From Methylobacter sp. (GTDB lineage Bacteria; Pseudomonadota; Gammaproteobacteria; Methylococcales; Methylomonadaceae), in NCBI GenBank assembly GCA_004299305.1, contig SCPZ01000020.1:1-47905 (forward strand): a stretch of DNA of 47,905 nucleotides. Reading direction: 5' to 3'. Below the pieces are notes generated by a model, which had not been told where the DNA came from, ran no database searches, and was given only the letters and a program-made list of their open reading frames with translations. Positions 34,578 through 44,251 of this stretch are shown here, in pieces; position 1 is the first letter of the stretch; each line of letters begins with the position of its first letter. The position numbers and the translations under genes are program-made.

Positions 34578-35591
34578 ATGCCAATTAAAGTTGCAATCAA
34601 TGGTTATGGTCGTATTGGACGTAATATCGTTCGTGCATTATACGAAGCAGGCCGTACCAATGAAATTCAAATTGTTGCCATCAATGATTTAGGCAACGCT
34701 GCAACAAATGCTCACCTGACTCAATATGATTCAGTGCATGGAAAATTCCCTTTCGAAGTCAGTGTTGATGGCGACCATATCGTTATCAATGGCGACAGAA
34801 TTAAGGTTTTCTCCGAAAGAGACCCATCAAAACTGCCATGGGGAGAGTTGGGTATTGACGCCGTTCACGAATGCACCGGTTTATTTACCAGCAAAGCTAA
34901 GGCATCCGCGCATATTGCAGCCGGTGCAAAAAAAGTCATTATTTCAGCACCCGGCGGCAACGATGTTGATGCAACGATTGTTTACGGCGTAAACCATGAT
35001 GTTTTAAAAGCCTCTGATACCGTCATTTCCAATGCATCATGCACCACCAACTGTTTATCTCCTTTAGTTAAGCCTTTGCTCGACACCGTTGGCATTGTTC
35101 ACGGCTTAATGACCACTATTCACTCTTACACCAACGACCAAGTTCTGACTGACGTTTATCACAGTGATTTACACCGTGCCCGCTCAGCCACACAATCAAT
35201 GATTCCTACAAAAACCGGCGCTGCTGCGGCTGTTGGCTTAGTATTGCCTGAACTGGTTGGAAAAATGGACGGTTTTGCAATGCGCGTGCCGACTATTAAC
35301 GTTTCTGTTGTCGATTTAACCTTCGAAGCAGCCAGAAATACCACCAAAGAAGAAATCGACCAAATTCTGAAAACAGCTTCCGAAGGTCCATTAAAAGGCA
35401 TTCTGGACTTCAACAGCTTACCGCTGGTATCAATCGACTTTAACCATAACCCTGCATCGTCAATTTATGACGCAGCATTGACCAAAGTCATGAATGGCAA
35501 CCTTGTAAAAGTTCTATCCTGGTATGACAACGAATGGGGCTTCTCAAACCGTATGCTGGATACGACAATTGCTTTAGTTAACGCAAAATAA
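34578..35591 (+). CDS. gap: Glyceraldehyde-3-phosphate dehydrogenase
   Basis: Oxidises glyceraldehyde-3-phosphate to 1,3-bisphosphoglycerate in the cytoplasm. The 337-aa protein has the Rossmann motif [16 protein letters not shown] (8-23), Asp37 in INDLGN, which favours NAD+ over NADP+, and the catalytic Cys155 in [13 protein letters not shown] with His182 in [10 protein letters not shown]. The C-terminal end [15 protein letters not shown] is the family signature. It is 15 bases upstream of pyk, so the two glycolytic genes are likely one operon. Confidence 0.97.
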   Translation: MPIKVAINGYGRIGRNIVRALYEAGRTNEIQIVAINDLGNAATNAHLTQYDSVHGKFPFEVSVDGDHIVINGDRIKVFSERDPSKLPWGELGIDAVHECTGLFTSKAKASAHIAAGAKKVIISAPGGNDVDATIVYGVNHDVLKASDTVISNASCTTNCLSPLVKPLLDTVGIVHGLMTTIHSYTNDQVLTDVYHSDLHRARSATQSMIPTKTGAAAAVGLVLPELVGKMDGFAMRVPTINVSVVDLTFEAARNTTKEEIDQILKTASEGPLKGILDFNSLPLVSIDFNHNPASSIYDAALTKVMNGNLVKVLSWYDNEWGFSNRMLDTTIALVNAK

Positions 35592-35606
35592 CGGATTTCC
35601 CACATA

Positions 35607-37031
35607 ATGTTAAGAAGAACCAAAATTTTAGCAACATTAGGCCCTGCTACCGACAAACCCGGCGTACTCGAAGGTATGTTTGCGGCGGGTCTTGATTTTG
35701 TTCGCATGAACTTTTCACACGGTTCTGCGCAAGATCACATTAACAGGGCTAACGCTGTCCGTGAGCTAAGCTTGAAAACCGGCAGATTGGTCGGTATTTT
35801 GGCCGACCTGCAAGGACCTAAAATCCGTATTGCCCGCTTTAAAGATACCAAGGTATTTTTGAATGAAGGGCAGGATTTTGCCCTGGATATCAATCTCGAT
35901 CCGATGGCTGGCGATAATACTCAAGTCGGTATTACTTACGAACCTTTGGCGTTAGAAGTCAAGCCGGGTAGCAGACTGTTACTGGATGATGGCCGTATCG
36001 TACTTGATGTAGTCAATGTTGTAGACATGCGCGTTAACTGTACTGTGATTGTTGGCGGCGACCTGTCTAATAACAAAGGCATTAACCTGCTTGGCGGCGG
36101 TCTTTCTGCGGCGGCATTAACCGACAAAGACAAGGAAGACATTAAAACCATTGCGATCATGAAATGCGATTATGTCGCTATTTCTTTTCCGCGTACTGCT
36201 GAAGATCTTCATGAAGCGCGTCGTCTGTTAGTGGCTGAAGGTTGTCATGCAGGGATCGTGTCTAAGGTTGAACGAGCTGAAGCTTTGGATGTTATTGATG
36301 AAATCATCCTGGCATCGGACGCAGTCATGGTTGCTCGCGGTGATCTCGGCGTTGAAATTGGCGATGCCAATTTGCCCGCCGTACAAAAAATGTTGATTAG
36401 CCGTACCAGATCCCTCAATCGTGTTGCGATTACCGCTACACAAATGATGGAATCCATGATCGACAATCCAATTCCTACACGCGCCGAAGTTTTTGATGTT
36501 GCCAATGCGGTTTATGACGGCACCGACGTTATTATGCTGTCAGCAGAAACGGCATCAGGAAAATACCCGATTAAAGCCATTGAGGCGATGAATCGGGTTT
36601 GTGTTGAAGCGGAAAAACAACCCAAAGTCCGTGTTTCCGGTCATCGTGTTGAACTCCAGTTTGAACGCGTCGATGAAGCCATTGCAATGTCAGCCATGTA
36701 TTTGGCTAACCATACCAAGATTCATGGTATTGCCGCATTGACCGAATCAGGCTCTACACCGTTATGGATGTCCAGGATCAGCTCAGGTATTCCAATTTTT
36801 GCGCTCAGCCCTCATCAAGAAACGCTTGGCAGAGTTACTTTATACCGTGGTGTTTTTCCGGTGCTGTTCATTCATGACCTTAGCGATCATGCTGAAGTAA
36901 ACCGGGCAATCATTGCGGAACTAAAAAGGCGCGGCGTTGCGGCGAGCGGTGATACATTTATCATCACTCAAGGCGACCTGGAAGGGATAGCGGGCGGCAC
37001 CAACGCTTTAAAAGTTATCACCGTCGGATAA
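35607..37031 (+). CDS. pyk: Pyruvate kinase
   Basis: Converts phosphoenolpyruvate and ADP to pyruvate and ATP. The 474-aa protein opens with [22 protein letters not shown] (32-39) provides the phosphate and potassium-binding residues, Lys220 in [10 protein letters not shown] is the catalytic lysine, [10 protein letters not shown] (242-251) binds metal, and Thr277 is in [10 protein letters not shown]. The segment around LTDKDKEDI fits the type II (PykA-like) group. A strong terminator follows 55 bases after the stop. Confidence 0.96.
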   Translation: MLRRTKILATLGPATDKPGVLEGMFAAGLDFVRMNFSHGSAQDHINRANAVRELSLKTGRLVGILADLQGPKIRIARFKDTKVFLNEGQDFALDINLDPMAGDNTQVGITYEPLALEVKPGSRLLLDDGRIVLDVVNVVDMRVNCTVIVGGDLSNNKGINLLGGGLSAAALTDKDKEDIKTIAIMKCDYVAISFPRTAEDLHEARRLLVAEGCHAGIVSKVERAEALDVIDEIILASDAVMVARGDLGVEIGDANLPAVQKMLISRTRSLNRVAITATQMMESMIDNPIPTRAEVFDVANAVYDGTDVIMLSAETASGKYPIKAIEAMNRVCVEAEKQPKVRVSGHRVELQFERVDEAIAMSAMYLANHTKIHGIAALTESGSTPLWMSRISSGIPIFALSPHQETLGRVTLYRGVFPVLFIHDLSDHAEVNRAIIAELKRRGVAASGDTFIITQGDLEGIAGGTNALKVITVG

Positions 37032-37086
37032 CATTGATGCTTTGTTGAGCACCCGATAATCTCGTTGCATTGGAGATTTCGACCTA

Positions 37087-37123
37087 ATGGCCTGGAAGAC
37101 TTAGTTTTCCAGGCCATTTTTTT
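37087..37123 (+). terminator. Intrinsic terminator of gap-pyk
   Basis: An 11-bp stem, ATGGCCTGGAA (37087-37097) with its complement (37107-37117), followed by seven Ts ending at 37123. It is a strong rho-independent terminator. Confidence 0.9.
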
Positions 37124-37156
37124 GTGGGTGAGTTTAAGGTGATTTCCTGCGAAAAA

Positions 37157-37753
37157 TTAGCGACTTTGTTTGGCGTTGATTAAGGCCGTTAAACTCTTTA
37201 GCGCTTTCCCTCTATGACTCAGTGAGTTTTTAACCTCCGCCGGTAATTCTGCCGATGCGCAACCCTGCTCCGGCACCCAAAATACAGGATCATAACCAAA
37301 ACCGTTTTCACCGACAGCATGAGTTAAAATCCGCCCCTCCCAAACACCCTGGGCAATGACAGGGCAAGGATCATTCGCATGTTCCATAAACACCATGACA
37401 CAGATAAACCGCGCGCTACGCAGTTCATCAGGCACGCCTTCCAGAGCCTGCAACAGCTTGTCCAGATTATCCCTGTCGCTGGCGCCAATTCCTGCATATC
37501 TGGCGGAAATCACGCCGGGAGCGCCATTCAGGGCGTCAACAACCAAGCCAGAATCATCGGCTATCGCCGGTAGTTTGCAATGCAAAGCCGCATTTCTGGC
37601 TTTTAAAATAGCATTTTCAACAAACGTAGCGCCGGATTCTTCCGCATCGACAACATTAAACGCGGACTGCGGAATAATGGGATGCCCGGTCAGTATTGCC
37701 TGAATTTCCCTAATCTTGCCGGGATTGCTGCTGGCTAGGACAATGTCATGCAT
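37157..37753 (-). CDS. rdgB: XTP/dITP pyrophosphatase
   Basis: House-cleaning enzyme of the HAM1/RdgB family that hydrolyses dITP, XTP and related non-canonical purine nucleotides. The 198-aa protein has IVLASSNPGKIREIQAIL at the start, the catalytic ADDSGLVVDALNGAPGVISA (about 65-85), ENGFGYDPVFWVPE and SHRGKALKSL near the end, all family signatures. It follows rph by 57 bases on the same strand, a common rph-rdgB pairing. Confidence 0.96.
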   Translation of the reverse strand: MHDIVLASSNPGKIREIQAILTGHPIIPQSAFNVVDAEESGATFVENAILKARNAALHCKLPAIADDSGLVVDALNGAPGVISARYAGIGASDRDNLDKLLQALEGVPDELRSARFICVMVFMEHANDPCPVIAQGVWEGRILTHAVGENGFGYDPVFWVPEQGCASAELPAEVKNSLSHRGKALKSLTALINAKQSR

Positions 37754-37810
37754 GGCTAGCCCTTTGGTTTTGCCCGGAACAGGCCGATTGGTGTTGTAAG
37801 GACGAATAGA

Positions 37811-38533
37811 TCATTTATGTTCTTCTATCGCTAGCCGTTGTTTTTCCAGCAATTGCTTGATGCCTGAGCTTGCCAGTTCCAGCATGGCATCCAACTCTTC
37901 TTTCCTGAACGCATGTCCCTCAGCCGTACCCTGCACTTCAATAAACGCCGCGGCATCGTTCATCACCACATTCATATCGGTTTCCGCATTGCTGTCTTCC
38001 GCATAATCCAGGTCCAGCACCGGCACGCCGTTATAAATACCGACAGAAACCGAGGCAACTTGTCCGTGCAGCGGGTTGGTCTTGATTTGTTTGCGTTTAA
38101 GCATTTTTTGTATCGCCAACGACAGTGCGACAAAGCCACCGGTAATGGCCGCAGTGCGGGTTCCGCCATCGGCCTGCAATACATCGCAATCGATGGTGAC
38201 GGTATGTTCGCCCAACGCCTTCATGTCAATCGCCGCCCGTAACGAACGACCGATCAAGCGTTGAATTTCCAGGGTGCGTCCGCCCTGTTTGCCGTGACTG
38301 GCTTCCCGTCCCATCCGGGTGTGGGTCGAACGCGGCAACATGCCGTATTCTGCGGTAATCCAACCCTCGCCTTTGCCTTTAAGAAAGCGCGGGACACTCC
38401 GGTCGACACTGGCGGTACAAAGCACTCGTGTGTCGCCAAATTCAACCAGGACGGAGCCTTCTGCGTGCTTGGTAAAGCCGCAGGTAAATTTTATGTCTCT
38501 TAGTTGATCCGGGTTACGTCCGCTAGGTCTCAT
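37811..38533 (-). CDS. rph: Ribonuclease PH
   Basis: Phosphorolytic 3'-5' exoribonuclease that trims tRNA 3' ends. From ATG 38533 the protein has 240 aa (E. coli 238) and begins [16 protein letters not shown]. The core includes [18 protein letters not shown], the phosphate-binding [13 protein letters not shown] and [19 protein letters not shown] longer frame to 38596 adds 21 unconserved residues and was rejected. It is divergent from nothing; the kinase gene lies 75 bases upstream in the same direction, so rph could also be read from there. Confidence 0.96.
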   Translation of the reverse strand: MRPSGRNPDQLRDIKFTCGFTKHAEGSVLVEFGDTRVLCTASVDRSVPRFLKGKGEGWITAEYGMLPRSTHTRMGREASHGKQGGRTLEIQRLIGRSLRAAIDMKALGEHTVTIDCDVLQADGGTRTAAITGGFVALSLAIQKMLKRKQIKTNPLHGQVASVSVGIYNGVPVLDLDYAEDSNAETDMNVVMNDAAAFIEVQGTAEGHAFRKEELDAMLELASSGIKQLLEKQRLAIEEHK

Positions 38534-38607
38534 AGTTGTTCCGTTAAAATGAAAACCGCACAGTATACCTGAACGGCACGCTGTTCGGCGGTTCAATTTA
38601 TCAACAA

Positions 38608-39507
38608 TTAACCACCGGCAAGCGCTTTTAGCAACTCGGCAACCGATTGCGGACGATCTTCCGGTTGCACCGCCATAGCCCAGTCGATGGCTTTTAACAG
38701 AGGCTCCGAGAATTTTCGTTTAAATACCTTGACTGCCGGAACCAGCGTGTCCTGCTTGGCCCTGTCCTGTGCGGGAACCGGGGTTTTAAGTTCCAGGCAA
38801 TTGCGCATACTTGCGCCCACCGCATAAATATCTGTCCATGGGCCCAGCTGGGAACTCAGGTCATGCTGCTCTATCGGGGAATAGCCTTTGGTCAAAATCT
38901 TGCTTTGTTTACCCAAGTGTGATTTTGGAAAGCTCTGAATCGCGCCAAAATCCAGCAATAAGGCATCATTGCCGGGCCGCACCAGAATGTTGGAGGGCTT
39001 AATATCAAGATGAATAAACTGCTGGCTATGAATATGGCCCAATCCTGCCAATAACGAACTGAATAAGGTCAAGACAAAATCTTCGGAAACAGGCAGTATT
39101 TTATTACTTAACAGCTTATCCAGCGTAACCCCATAGTCGTACGTCATCACCATATAAACGGTGGAATTGGCTTCAAAAAAACCGATAACTTCGACGATAT
39201 TGGGGTGTTTTAATCTTGATAAAACCTTAGCTTCTTCAAAAAACAAGACCCTGCCGCGCTTGAATAAAGTCGCCGCTTCTTCGCTGTTGGCGACCACCAC
39301 ATTGTTCCAGGTTCGGTGGGCAAACTTTCTGGGCAGATATTCTTTAATCGCGACCTGAACCTGATCCGCTATTTGTCTGGCTAGGTAAACGGAGCTAAAA
39401 CCGCCGTGTGCCAACTCCCTCTCAATGACATACTGGTCTATAATGGTGCCGGTTTGCAGGTAGTTCCATTCTTTGGGGTAAGTTTGCGGATCGTAGTATT
39501 CAGCCAT
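38608..39507 (-). CDS. Eukaryotic-like serine/threonine protein kinase
   Basis: Hanks-type kinase of 299 aa, essentially just the catalytic domain. Visible motifs: glycine loop [12 protein letters not shown] (about 32-43), Lys55 in VAIKEYL, Glu91 or Glu92 as the alphaC glutamate, the catalytic loop HLDIKPSN with Asp168, and DFG with Asp186. [10 protein letters not shown] resembles the APE region. No membrane segment or sensor domain follows. It lies between rph and yicC, divergent from yicC with a 44-base gap. The substrate is unknown. All catalytic residues are present, so it should be active. Confidence 0.9.
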   Translation of the reverse strand: MAEYYDPQTYPKEWNYLQTGTIIDQYVIERELAHGGFSSVYLARQIADQVQVAIKEYLPRKFAHRTWNNVVVANSEEAATLFKRGRVLFFEEAKVLSRLKHPNIVEVIGFFEANSTVYMVMTYDYGVTLDKLLSNKILPVSEDFVLTLFSSLLAGLGHIHSQQFIHLDIKPSNILVRPGNDALLLDFGAIQSFPKSHLGKQSKILTKGYSPIEQHDLSSQLGPWTDIYAVGASMRNCLELKTPVPAQDRAKQDTLVPAVKVFKRKFSEPLLKAIDWAMAVQPEDRPQSVAELLKALAGG

Positions 39508-39551
39508 TTTGTTGTTTGTTTGTACCAGAGCCCGTTAATTATAGGTGAAAA

Positions 39552-40418
39552 ATGATTAGAAGCATGACCGCATTTGCCGGCAACGAGATAGAAATCGGCG
39601 ACTTAACCATAAGCTGTGAATTGCGTTCGGTCAATCACCGTTATTGTGATATTAGCTTAAGACTACCTGATCGCCTGCGTTTTGTTGAAGCCGATTTGCG
39701 CTCAGCCATCGCCGCAAAAATCAGTCGAGGCAAAGTCGAATGCTCATTGAGCTATAAAAAACAGGCCAAAAACGGGCAAAGCTTCATTATTAATACCGAT
39801 GCCGTAACCACATTGCTTGCTGCGACCGCCAGTATAGAGCAGCAAATGCAGGCTCCTTTGTCCTTTTCGGCGCTGGATGTGCTGGCCTTCCCCGGCATCC
39901 AACAGGAACCGGATATCGACAAAGAGCAACTCATGGCGGGCATTACCACCCTGGTCGATCAATCGCTGGCGCAACTGCTGGAGGCGCGTGAAAGAGAAGG
40001 CGCTCAACTCAAGCTGTTGGTTGAAGATCGCTGTACAAAAATGCTTAAGTTTGTCGTTCTAGCGGGCAAACGTATGCCGGAAGTATTGCTGCTGATTCGC
40101 AATAAACTAAAGGATCGGATTATCGAACTGGTAGCAGAGCCTGATTTTGACCGTCTGGAACAAGAACTGGTGCTGCTGGCTCAAAAACTGGACATCACCG
40201 AAGAGCTCGATAGATTGGAAACCCATATCAACGAAGTGTTGCGGGTGCTCAAGCAAAAAGACCCGGTCGGCAGACGGCTGGATTTTTTAATGCAGGAATT
40301 GAATCGTGAAGCTAATACCTTAGGCTCCAAGTCGGCCGACAAGGAAATGACCCAAATAGCCATCGAGCTTAAAGTGCTGATCGAGCAGATGCGTGAGCAG
40401 ATACAGAATATAGAATGA
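39552..40418 (+). CDS. yicC: YicC-family endoribonuclease
   Basis: Member of the YicC/YloC family, reported to be an endoribonuclease involved in small-RNA turnover. The 288-aa protein has the N-terminal domain beginning MIRSMTAFAGNEIEIGDLTI with LRSVNHRYCDISLRLPDRLR, and the C-terminal DUF1732 part with KLDITEELDRLETHINE and GRRLDFLMQELNREANTLGSK. The length is standard. gmk, its usual downstream neighbour, is missing; an integrase remnant follows instead. Confidence 0.95.
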   Translation: MIRSMTAFAGNEIEIGDLTISCELRSVNHRYCDISLRLPDRLRFVEADLRSAIAAKISRGKVECSLSYKKQAKNGQSFIINTDAVTTLLAATASIEQQMQAPLSFSALDVLAFPGIQQEPDIDKEQLMAGITTLVDQSLAQLLEAREREGAQLKLLVEDRCTKMLKFVVLAGKRMPEVLLLIRNKLKDRIIELVAEPDFDRLEQELVLLAQKLDITEELDRLETHINEVLRVLKQKDPVGRRLDFLMQELNREANTLGSKSADKEMTQIAIELKVLIEQMREQIQNIE

Positions 40419-40456
40419 TGTTTCAGACTGACCCAACCAGTCCCACTGTACTATTC

Positions 40457-40486
40457 AAGGCCGCGTATATCGCGGCTTTGTTGTTA
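40457..40486 (+). terminator. Terminator hairpin after yicC
   Basis: AAGGCCGCG (40457-40465) pairs with CGCGGCTTT (40471-40479, one G-T pair) over TATAT, followed by TTGTTGTT. Its place just after yicC suggests the yicC terminator. It lies inside the open frame that begins at 40415, which argues that the upstream part of that frame is not coding. Confidence 0.7.
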
Positions 40487-40504
40487 CCGGCGAAGCAATA
40501 TCAA

Positions 40505-40822
40505 GATAGACGTTTACCGTACATCCATGAAAATACTCTGAATGTAGCGTTGTCCAAGGTCAAAGCCAATATGCCTGACGTAGAGCCATTCACCATACAT
40601 GATTTTAGACGAACCGCCAGAACACACTTGGCAGCGCTGGGTGTTGATTCACACATTGCTGAACGCTGTCTTAATCACAAGATCAAAGGCGTTGAGGGTA
40701 TCTATAACCGGCATGATTATTTTGATGAACGCAAGGCGGCATTACAGAAGTTGGCTAACTTTATTGAGGCTTGCCAGACTGGCAAAGACTGGAATGTAAC
40801 GCCAATAAGGAAAGCTGTATAA
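40505..40822 (+). pseudogene. Tyrosine recombinase (P4-type integrase), C-terminal remnant
   Basis: The frame open from 40415 to 40822 (135 codons) carries, from about residue 32 on, the end of a phage or island integrase. Visible are FTIHDFRRTARTHLAALGV with the His and Arg of the HxxR box, LNH with the second conserved His, and GVEGIYNRHDYFDERKAAL with the nucleophile Tyr. The N-terminal DNA-binding part and the first catalytic Arg are missing, so it cannot be active. It points to past integration next to yicC. Confidence 0.85.
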
Positions 40823-41049
40823 ATTTAGCCTGACGTGGTTGGAGATTTCCAGAAACCTACAACATCTACAACAACAGCAAAAATAACCGCTACAGGCCAC
40901 GCCACACAAGGGGTTTAGCGTATTGTAGGTTATTTGCAACAAGTTACAACAACCTACAACATGGCGGCATTTTTAGATATTTGGCTAACAACACCGGATA
41001 ATGATAATGTTGCTACTCTTAGACAAAATGCCAGTAACGAGGATTAACC

Positions 41050-41238
41050 ATGAGCGCACAACCACAATTTATAACCAATGCGGACGGCGAGAAAGTTTCT
41101 GTTGTGCTTTCTTTAAACGATTATTATGAAATGCTGGAGGACTTAGAGGATTTAGCCGCTATTGCACAAATTAAGGATGAGGAAACAATTCCTTGGGAAC
41201 AGGTTAAAAAGGAGTTGTACGATAATGACCTGTTATAG
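41050..41238 (+). CDS. Type II antitoxin (RelB/Phd-like)
   Basis: A 62-aa protein with a beta-strand start ITNADGEKVSVVLSLNDYYEML, typical of Phd/YefM-like antitoxins, and an acidic C-terminal tail for toxin binding. A GAGG ribosome site lies seven bases before the ATG. It overlaps the following RelE-type toxin by 14 bases. The 227 bases upstream (40823-41049) contain several CTACAAC repeats that may include the autoregulatory operator. Confidence 0.85.
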   Translation: MSAQPQFITNADGEKVSVVLSLNDYYEMLEDLEDLAAIAQIKDEETIPWEQVKKELYDNDLL

Positions 41239-41485
41239 CATTGAATTTAAGAAATCCGCCAAAAAATCACTATTGGACTTACCCAAGCCGGTTATTCAAT
41301 CAGTTAGCCAATTGATCGACTCGCTGAGTGAAAACCCTTACCCGGACGGGTGTAAAAAACTATTCGGTTTTGAGAATAGCTACAGGGTAAGGAAGGGCGA
41401 TTACCGCATTGTCTATTCTGTTTTTAATGATCGGCTAATTATCCAAATACTAAAAGTCGGACACCGAAAGGACATTTACCGATAG
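41225..41485 (+). CDS. RelE/ParE-family toxin
   Basis: An 86-aa toxin starting at ATG 41225 (MTCYSIEFKKSAKKSLLDLP). The C-terminal half YRVRKGDYRIVYSVFNDRL and the end ILKVGHRKDIYR are the RelE mRNA-interferase pattern, with conserved basic and tyrosine residues present. A longer frame from 41162 reads through the antitoxin gene and was rejected. With the antitoxin it forms the second toxin-antitoxin pair of the window, beside an integrase remnant. Confidence 0.92.
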   Translation: MTCYSIEFKKSAKKSLLDLPKPVIQSVSQLIDSLSENPYPDGCKKLFGFENSYRVRKGDYRIVYSVFNDRLIIQILKVGHRKDIYR

Positions 41486-41543
41486 ACGTTCCTGCGGGCG
41501 GATATATGCCCAAGCCGTATCACCCCGTTTCAACATCCCATAC

Positions 41544-41573
41544 AAGCCGCGAACCCAGCGGCTTTTTGTTTTA
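41544..41573 (+). terminator. Intrinsic terminator after the RelE-type toxin
   Basis: AAGCCGC (41544-41550) pairs with GCGGCTT (41559-41565) over an eight-base loop and is followed by TTTTGTTTT. It terminates the toxin-antitoxin operon. Confidence 0.8.
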
Positions 41574-41620
41574 TACGATTGCACACTGTATCACTTGACA
41601 GCATAATCTCTGTGTACCAG

Positions 41621-42331
41621 TTACTTAGCAAACCGCAATAAAAAATCCGTTAAATAGGCTTCGCTGTCTTGGCTATAAATGCCGTGAGAGTTATAAATCG
41701 TCAATAACTTTTCGGTAAACGCAGCCGTTGTGCGGCTGAATGTCAGCGCGGATACTTTGGCGTCGTTATGCGCTAAGCCTCGAAAATCGGTTCTCTTGGT
41801 CAAATAAAATCCCGCCGCTGATGCCTGGGCGGAAAATTTTTCTACGGCATGAGCGGGAATCAACAGATAAAACAAACCTTGCGGGGATAATAATCGCCCT
41901 GCAATCCCGATTAGATCGGCAAAAGGCAGCTGATCGGTATGTCTGGCGGTGTTTCTAAGGGTGTTAATGGTCTTGCTGTGGTTTTCAAAAAAGGGCGGGT
42001 TACTGATGATAAGGTCGTATTGCCGTTCGATGGTTAAGGCAAAGCTTTGAATATCTTGATGCACAATCTCAAGGCGTTCTGCCCAGCGGCTGTTGTTGAA
42101 GTTGATGTCGGCTTCCTGATAAGCCTGTTGCGTCAACTCCACTGCGGTCACTTTCGCCGCGCCCAGCTGAACTGCCATTAGCGAAAGCACCCCGGTGCCG
42201 GCGCCAATATCCAGCACTTGGTCGCCTTGTTTGACCGGCGCCATTGCGCCGAATAAAACGGCATCCGTGCATATTTTCATGCCGGAATGTTTTTGTAAAA
42301 CTGAAAACTGCTGAAAGTGGAAGGTTGACAT
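41621..42331 (-). CDS. trmN6: tRNA1(Val) (adenine37-N6)-methyltransferase
   Basis: SAM-dependent enzyme methylating A37 of tRNA-Val (YfiC/TrmN6). From ATG 42331 it has 236 aa, beginning MSTFHFQQFSVLQKHSGMKI. The SAM site is DIGAGTG (41-47), and the N6-adenine catalytic motif is NPPF at 111-114. A longer frame to 42484 includes 51 unconserved residues from a repeat-rich region and was rejected. It stands alone, converging with the toxin-antitoxin pair. Confidence 0.92.
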   Translation of the reverse strand: MSTFHFQQFSVLQKHSGMKICTDAVLFGAMAPVKQGDQVLDIGAGTGVLSLMAVQLGAAKVTAVELTQQAYQEADINFNNSRWAERLEIVHQDIQSFALTIERQYDLIISNPPFFENHSKTINTLRNTARHTDQLPFADLIGIAGRLLSPQGLFYLLIPAHAVEKFSAQASAAGFYLTKRTDFRGLAHNDAKVSALTFSRTTAAFTEKLLTIYNSHGIYSQDSEAYLTDFLLRFAK

Positions 42332-42406
42332 GGTTTTGTTGAACTTAGGCGATTTCCTGCGAAAAATATACCCACCTGACTGGTCTTTTTGTCCGTCTGC
42401 TGCGTT

Positions 42407-42447
42407 GTAAAAATGCTTGCATAGGCTCGCTATGCGCCCATTTTTAC
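42407..42447. repeat. Stem-loop repeat in the trmN6-mrp gap
   Basis: The 372-base gap 42332-42703 has no gene I can support. It contains a hairpin with GTAAAAATG (42407-42415) against CATTTTTAC (42439-42447) and an inner GCATA/TATGC stem, a shape common in dispersed intergenic repeats. A small palindrome TTGTATT/AATACAA lies at 42526-42542, and CCTGAGCGTAGCCGAAGGG (about 42590-42608) is another REP-like block. Confidence 0.6.
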
Positions 42448-42703
42448 GCCTCGGCAACTGTTCCATGCGTCGCCTAAAGCGCAAGGAGCGATTGCCGAGA
42501 GGGAGCTAGGTCAGTTTGCAACCCATTGTATTTATAATACAAAAAAGTTGTGTAGATGGTTATGCCCGAAGGGAGAGAGGCCTTTGGTCCTGAGCGTAGC
42601 CGAAGGGTTACCACGAACGGCTTAACCTTAGACTGTCTCGCCTTAAACGGAAGCCAAGACTGTTCGCGTTTTTAAATCATTTAATCCGTGTTCCATTTTT
42701 AAA

Positions 42704-43795
42704 TTACGTATTCTGCACGACGATTTTGGGAAATTTAGTCGTGAAATCCTTAGCCTTCAACGCCAGTCGCGCCGCTGTTTTTCTGGCGATTTGCTTGTAT
42801 ATTTGCGCAGGCCGCCCGTCCGGGTCGGCAACCACCGTCGGTCTGCCTGAATCCGCGAATTTGCGGATGTTAATATCCAAAGGCAGGGAGCCGAGAAACT
42901 CTATCCTGTTGCGCTCGGACATCGCAAGCCCACCGCCTTCGCCGAATATGGCTTCTTCGTGACCGCAGTTGCTGCATATATGGATGCTCATGTTCTCAAC
43001 CAGGCCCAGTACCGGTACGTTGACTTTCTCGAACATCCCTAGGCCGCGCTGTGCGTCAATCAGCGCAATATCCTGCGGCGTAGTGACGATAATCGCGCCG
43101 CTGACCGGAATTTGCTGGGACAGGGTTAACTGAATATCGCCGGTTCCTGGCGGCAGATCGATAACCAGATAGTCCAGATTGTCCCAATTAGTATCTTTAA
43201 GCAATTGCTGCAAAGCCGTGGTTACCATCGGGCCGCGCCAGATCATGGCTTGGTCGGCTTCGACCAGATAGCCGATAGAAATCGTTTGTACGCCGTAAGC
43301 GATTTTGGGCATCATGGTTTTGTTGTCTTTGCTTTCAGGGAAACCGGAAAGCCCCAACATCATCGGAATACTCGGGCCGTAAATATCCGCATCCAGAATG
43401 CCGACATTAGCGCCTTCAGCCGCCAGCGCCAGCGCCAGATTGACCGCTGTTGTCGATTTACCCACGCCGCCTTTGCCCGATGCCACGGCGATAATATTTT
43501 TGACATTGGGCAGCGGTTTCAATGCCTGTTGCACGGCATGGGAAACGATTTTTACACTGACTTCAACGTTGACATCGCCAATACCGGCAAGTTCTTTCAA
43601 GTGATTTTCAAGCGCAGTTTTAAGTTCGTTTATATAGCTTTTGGCAGGATAGCCCAGCTCCACTTTAACGCTGACCTTGTTGCCATCAATCGCAATGGCT
43701 TTAACCGATTTTGCAGAAACCAGGTCGGTTCCATTGTTGGGATCGATAAATGTTTGCAGAAGATTTTCTATATCAGCCTTTTCGATGCTCGCCAT
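42704..43795 (-). CDS. apbC: Mrp/ApbC iron-sulfur cluster carrier ATPase
   Basis: P-loop protein that binds and transfers Fe-S clusters. Starting at ATG 43795 (363 aa) it has an N-terminal MIP18/DUF59-like domain (1-90), the deviant Walker A GKGGVGKST at 107-115, DADIYGPSIPMMLGL, LDYLVIDLPPGTGD and the cluster-binding CSNC in HICSNCGHEE (about 265). I prefer 43795 over ATG 43801 because the GAGGGAG site sits about eight bases before it and only one or two from the other. Upstream bases are repeat-rich. Confidence 0.95.
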   Translation of the reverse strand: MASIEKADIENLLQTFIDPNNGTDLVSAKSVKAIAIDGNKVSVKVELGYPAKSYINELKTALENHLKELAGIGDVNVEVSVKIVSHAVQQALKPLPNVKNIIAVASGKGGVGKSTTAVNLALALAAEGANVGILDADIYGPSIPMMLGLSGFPESKDNKTMMPKIAYGVQTISIGYLVEADQAMIWRGPMVTTALQQLLKDTNWDNLDYLVIDLPPGTGDIQLTLSQQIPVSGAIIVTTPQDIALIDAQRGLGMFEKVNVPVLGLVENMSIHICSNCGHEEAIFGEGGGLAMSERNRIEFLGSLPLDINIRKFADSGRPTVVADPDGRPAQIYKQIARKTAARLALKAKDFTTKFPKIVVQNT

Positions 43796-44026
43796 GTCCA
43801 TGCTCCCTCGTTGTAAATAAAATGCGCTCGTTCAATAACCAAGTGATTGGGTCAAGATATGAATCATTTTACCGATTTCCCGAGACTATTGCACTTTTTA
43901 GGATGAAGCGCATCATCCTAAAAAAAATCAGTTAGCCACGGATTTACACAGATAAACGCCGATAAAACATTCTGTTAGGCAACTCGCAATAAATAAAATA
44001 CGCAACTTCAACAGCTAAAAATAGCA

Positions 44027-44125
44027 CACGGATGACACTGATTGGACGGATTTAAACGGATTTTTAACAATTCTAATGACTTAGAGTTTTATCGGTGATT
44101 ATCTGTCTAATCCGTGTCATCCGTG
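44027..44125. repeat. Imperfect inverted repeat in the mrp-kinase gap
   Basis: Within the 456-base gene-free stretch 43796-44251, arms at 44027-44051 and 44101-44125 are reverse complements over 25 bases with four mismatches, both containing CACGGATGACAC. The intervening 49 bases are A+T-rich. A related phrase, ACGGATTTACACAGATAAACG, occurs nearby at 43936-43956. I see no coding frame here. Confidence 0.7.
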
Positions 44126-44251
44126 TTCCATTATAAATTAACCATACTGAGTAGTTAAGATTGTAGAATGAGGGGGTTTATTTTTGCGAGTTACCTTAGT
44201 CAAGAATTAGCGCTTAACGAGGACTGAGCCGTTACGATTTTTAGCGCTTGT

